Positions 54,790 through 55,119 of a stretch of DNA of 55,119 nt are shown one piece after another; position 1 is the first letter of the stretch; the number at the start of each line of letters is the position of its first letter. Source of the DNA: Crocinitomicaceae bacterium. GTDB taxonomy: Bacteria > Bacteroidota > Bacteroidia > Flavobacteriales_D > Crocinitomicaceae. The stretch covers positions 1-55,119 of the forward strand of contig JAQWHI010000008.1 of NCBI GenBank assembly GCA_029249445.1, written 5' to 3'. The translations under genes and the position numbers were made by a program. The notes under the pieces are model-generated. The model was given only the letters and a program-made list of their open reading frames with translations, ran no database searches and was not told where the DNA came from.

Positions 54790-55119
54790 CTAAAGGAGTA
54801 ATCAGAAATGGTTACTCTTTTTTTTGTTTTAAACTCAAGGATACAAGGGATTAAGAGTGTATTGGTTGAGTGTTAAACAGTTGATATTACTAACTTTTAA
54901 TTTAAAAACTAACAAGGTTAAAGACCGACTATACATAAAACGGCCAGTAAAAACAGCTAAAACTGACAGTGAAATTGACAGTAAAAACCCAAAAAAATCC
55001 ACCAGAAGTATCCAAAATTAGACCCCGGTACGTTGAAAAATATCACTTTCCTTTTCTGGTAGGTCTTCGTAAAGTCCTATTGAACCCAAAATCACTATGT
55101 ACTTGATGGTCTATCCTTG
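54790..55119. other. Gene-free AT-rich end of the window with short repeats
   Basis: After the tRNA terminator no credible gene is seen. Three related short repeats lie close together: CCAGTAAAAAC (54944-54954), TGACAGT (54964-54970) and TGACAGT (54976-54982) followed by AAAAACC. On the minus strand a 30-codon open frame (55110-55018) lacks a good start. The composition matches that of the opposite window end rather than the gene-dense middle. Confidence 0.4.
54792..54825 (+). terminator. Terminator of tRNA-fMet
   Basis: AAAGGAGTAA (54792-54801) pairs over ten bases, with one G-U, with the region starting TTACTC (54812 on), followed by eight or more T. It begins 3 bases after the tRNA. Confidence 0.8.

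Noticed and set aside
55018..55110. 30-codon minus-strand open frame at the right edge with protein-like sequence
   Set aside because: It is bounded by an in-frame TAG at 55111-55113 and lacks a good start codon; could be a gene remnant, but the evidence is too thin.

Overview
The window looks like a chromosomal segment of a Bacteroidota bacterium, most likely a member of the Flavobacteriales (the Crocinitomicaceae/Cryomorphaceae side is plausible, but no rRNA is present to settle this). The evidence is: C-terminal type IX secretion (T9SS) sorting domains on two proteins; GLPGLI, DUF4292, HYC_CC_PP, DUF1800/DUF1501 and PF14905-type outer-membrane families; an RprXY-like two-component pair; promoters of the TTTG-N19-22-TAnnTTTG type; and almost no Shine-Dalgarno sequences. 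Overall it is a well-packed housekeeping and cell-envelope region. The two edges (1-1215 and 54790-55119) are AT-rich and sparse in genes.

Layout. 2-610: NAD(P)-binding protein cut by the window edge. 611-1215: gene-free, with a strong hairpin and tRNA-like debris. 1216-3914: proton-channel operon (ExbB, a four-helix membrane protein, an unusually long ExbD, a normal ExbD). 3978-8349: YqhD-like alcohol dehydrogenase with a coupled acyltransferase-like gene, then pth and asnS. 8396-11334: rpoN, a PAP2-like membrane protein and an M48 metalloprotease lipoprotein. 11599-14807: lysS (minus strand), divergent from hemJ and an enoyl-CoA hydratase. 14809-21741: flippase, dut, sugar nucleotidyltransferase, TPR lipoprotein, DUF4292 lipoprotein and an EnvC-like LytM protein, mostly overlapping or tightly packed. 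21938-24007: secreted Omp28-like T9SS cargo. 24054-28979: surface-polysaccharide genes (O-antigen ligase, chain-length regulator, methyltransferase, second flippase). 29070-31946: RprY/RprX-like regulator and kinase, and an NlpC/P60 hydrolase. 32059-35499: very large outer-membrane barrel candidate. 35533-37737: GTPases Der and Era. 37738-38168: gene-free, with an orphan terminator. 38169-41382: DUF1501/DUF1800 pair. 41490-43646: prolyl oligopeptidase. 43721-46333: large unrecognised membrane protein with a decayed metzincin-like segment and a serine-hydrolase domain. 46423-49152: TonB receptor plus Cys-rich HYC_CC_PP protein. 49249-50147: Nfu-type Fe-S protein and a small lipoprotein. 50144-53645: GLPGLI protein with PF14905 barrel. 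53785-54582: lipoprotein. 54717-54789: initiator tRNA.

Functional themes. Much of the window serves the envelope: proton-motive energy for TonB-type transport (ExbBD), TonB-dependent receptors, peptidoglycan remodelling (EnvC-like and NlpC/P60), surface glycan synthesis and T9SS export. These are interleaved with core translation and GTPase genes (pth, asnS, lysS, era, der, tRNA-fMet). No CRISPR array, insertion sequence, transposase or recognisable defence island was seen. The most unusual single gene is the 870-residue protein at 43721-46333. The most interesting non-coding signals are the orphan terminator at 38086-38123, the 20-bp palindrome before dut, and a 16-bp element repeated in inverted orientation across the lysS/hemJ promoter region.
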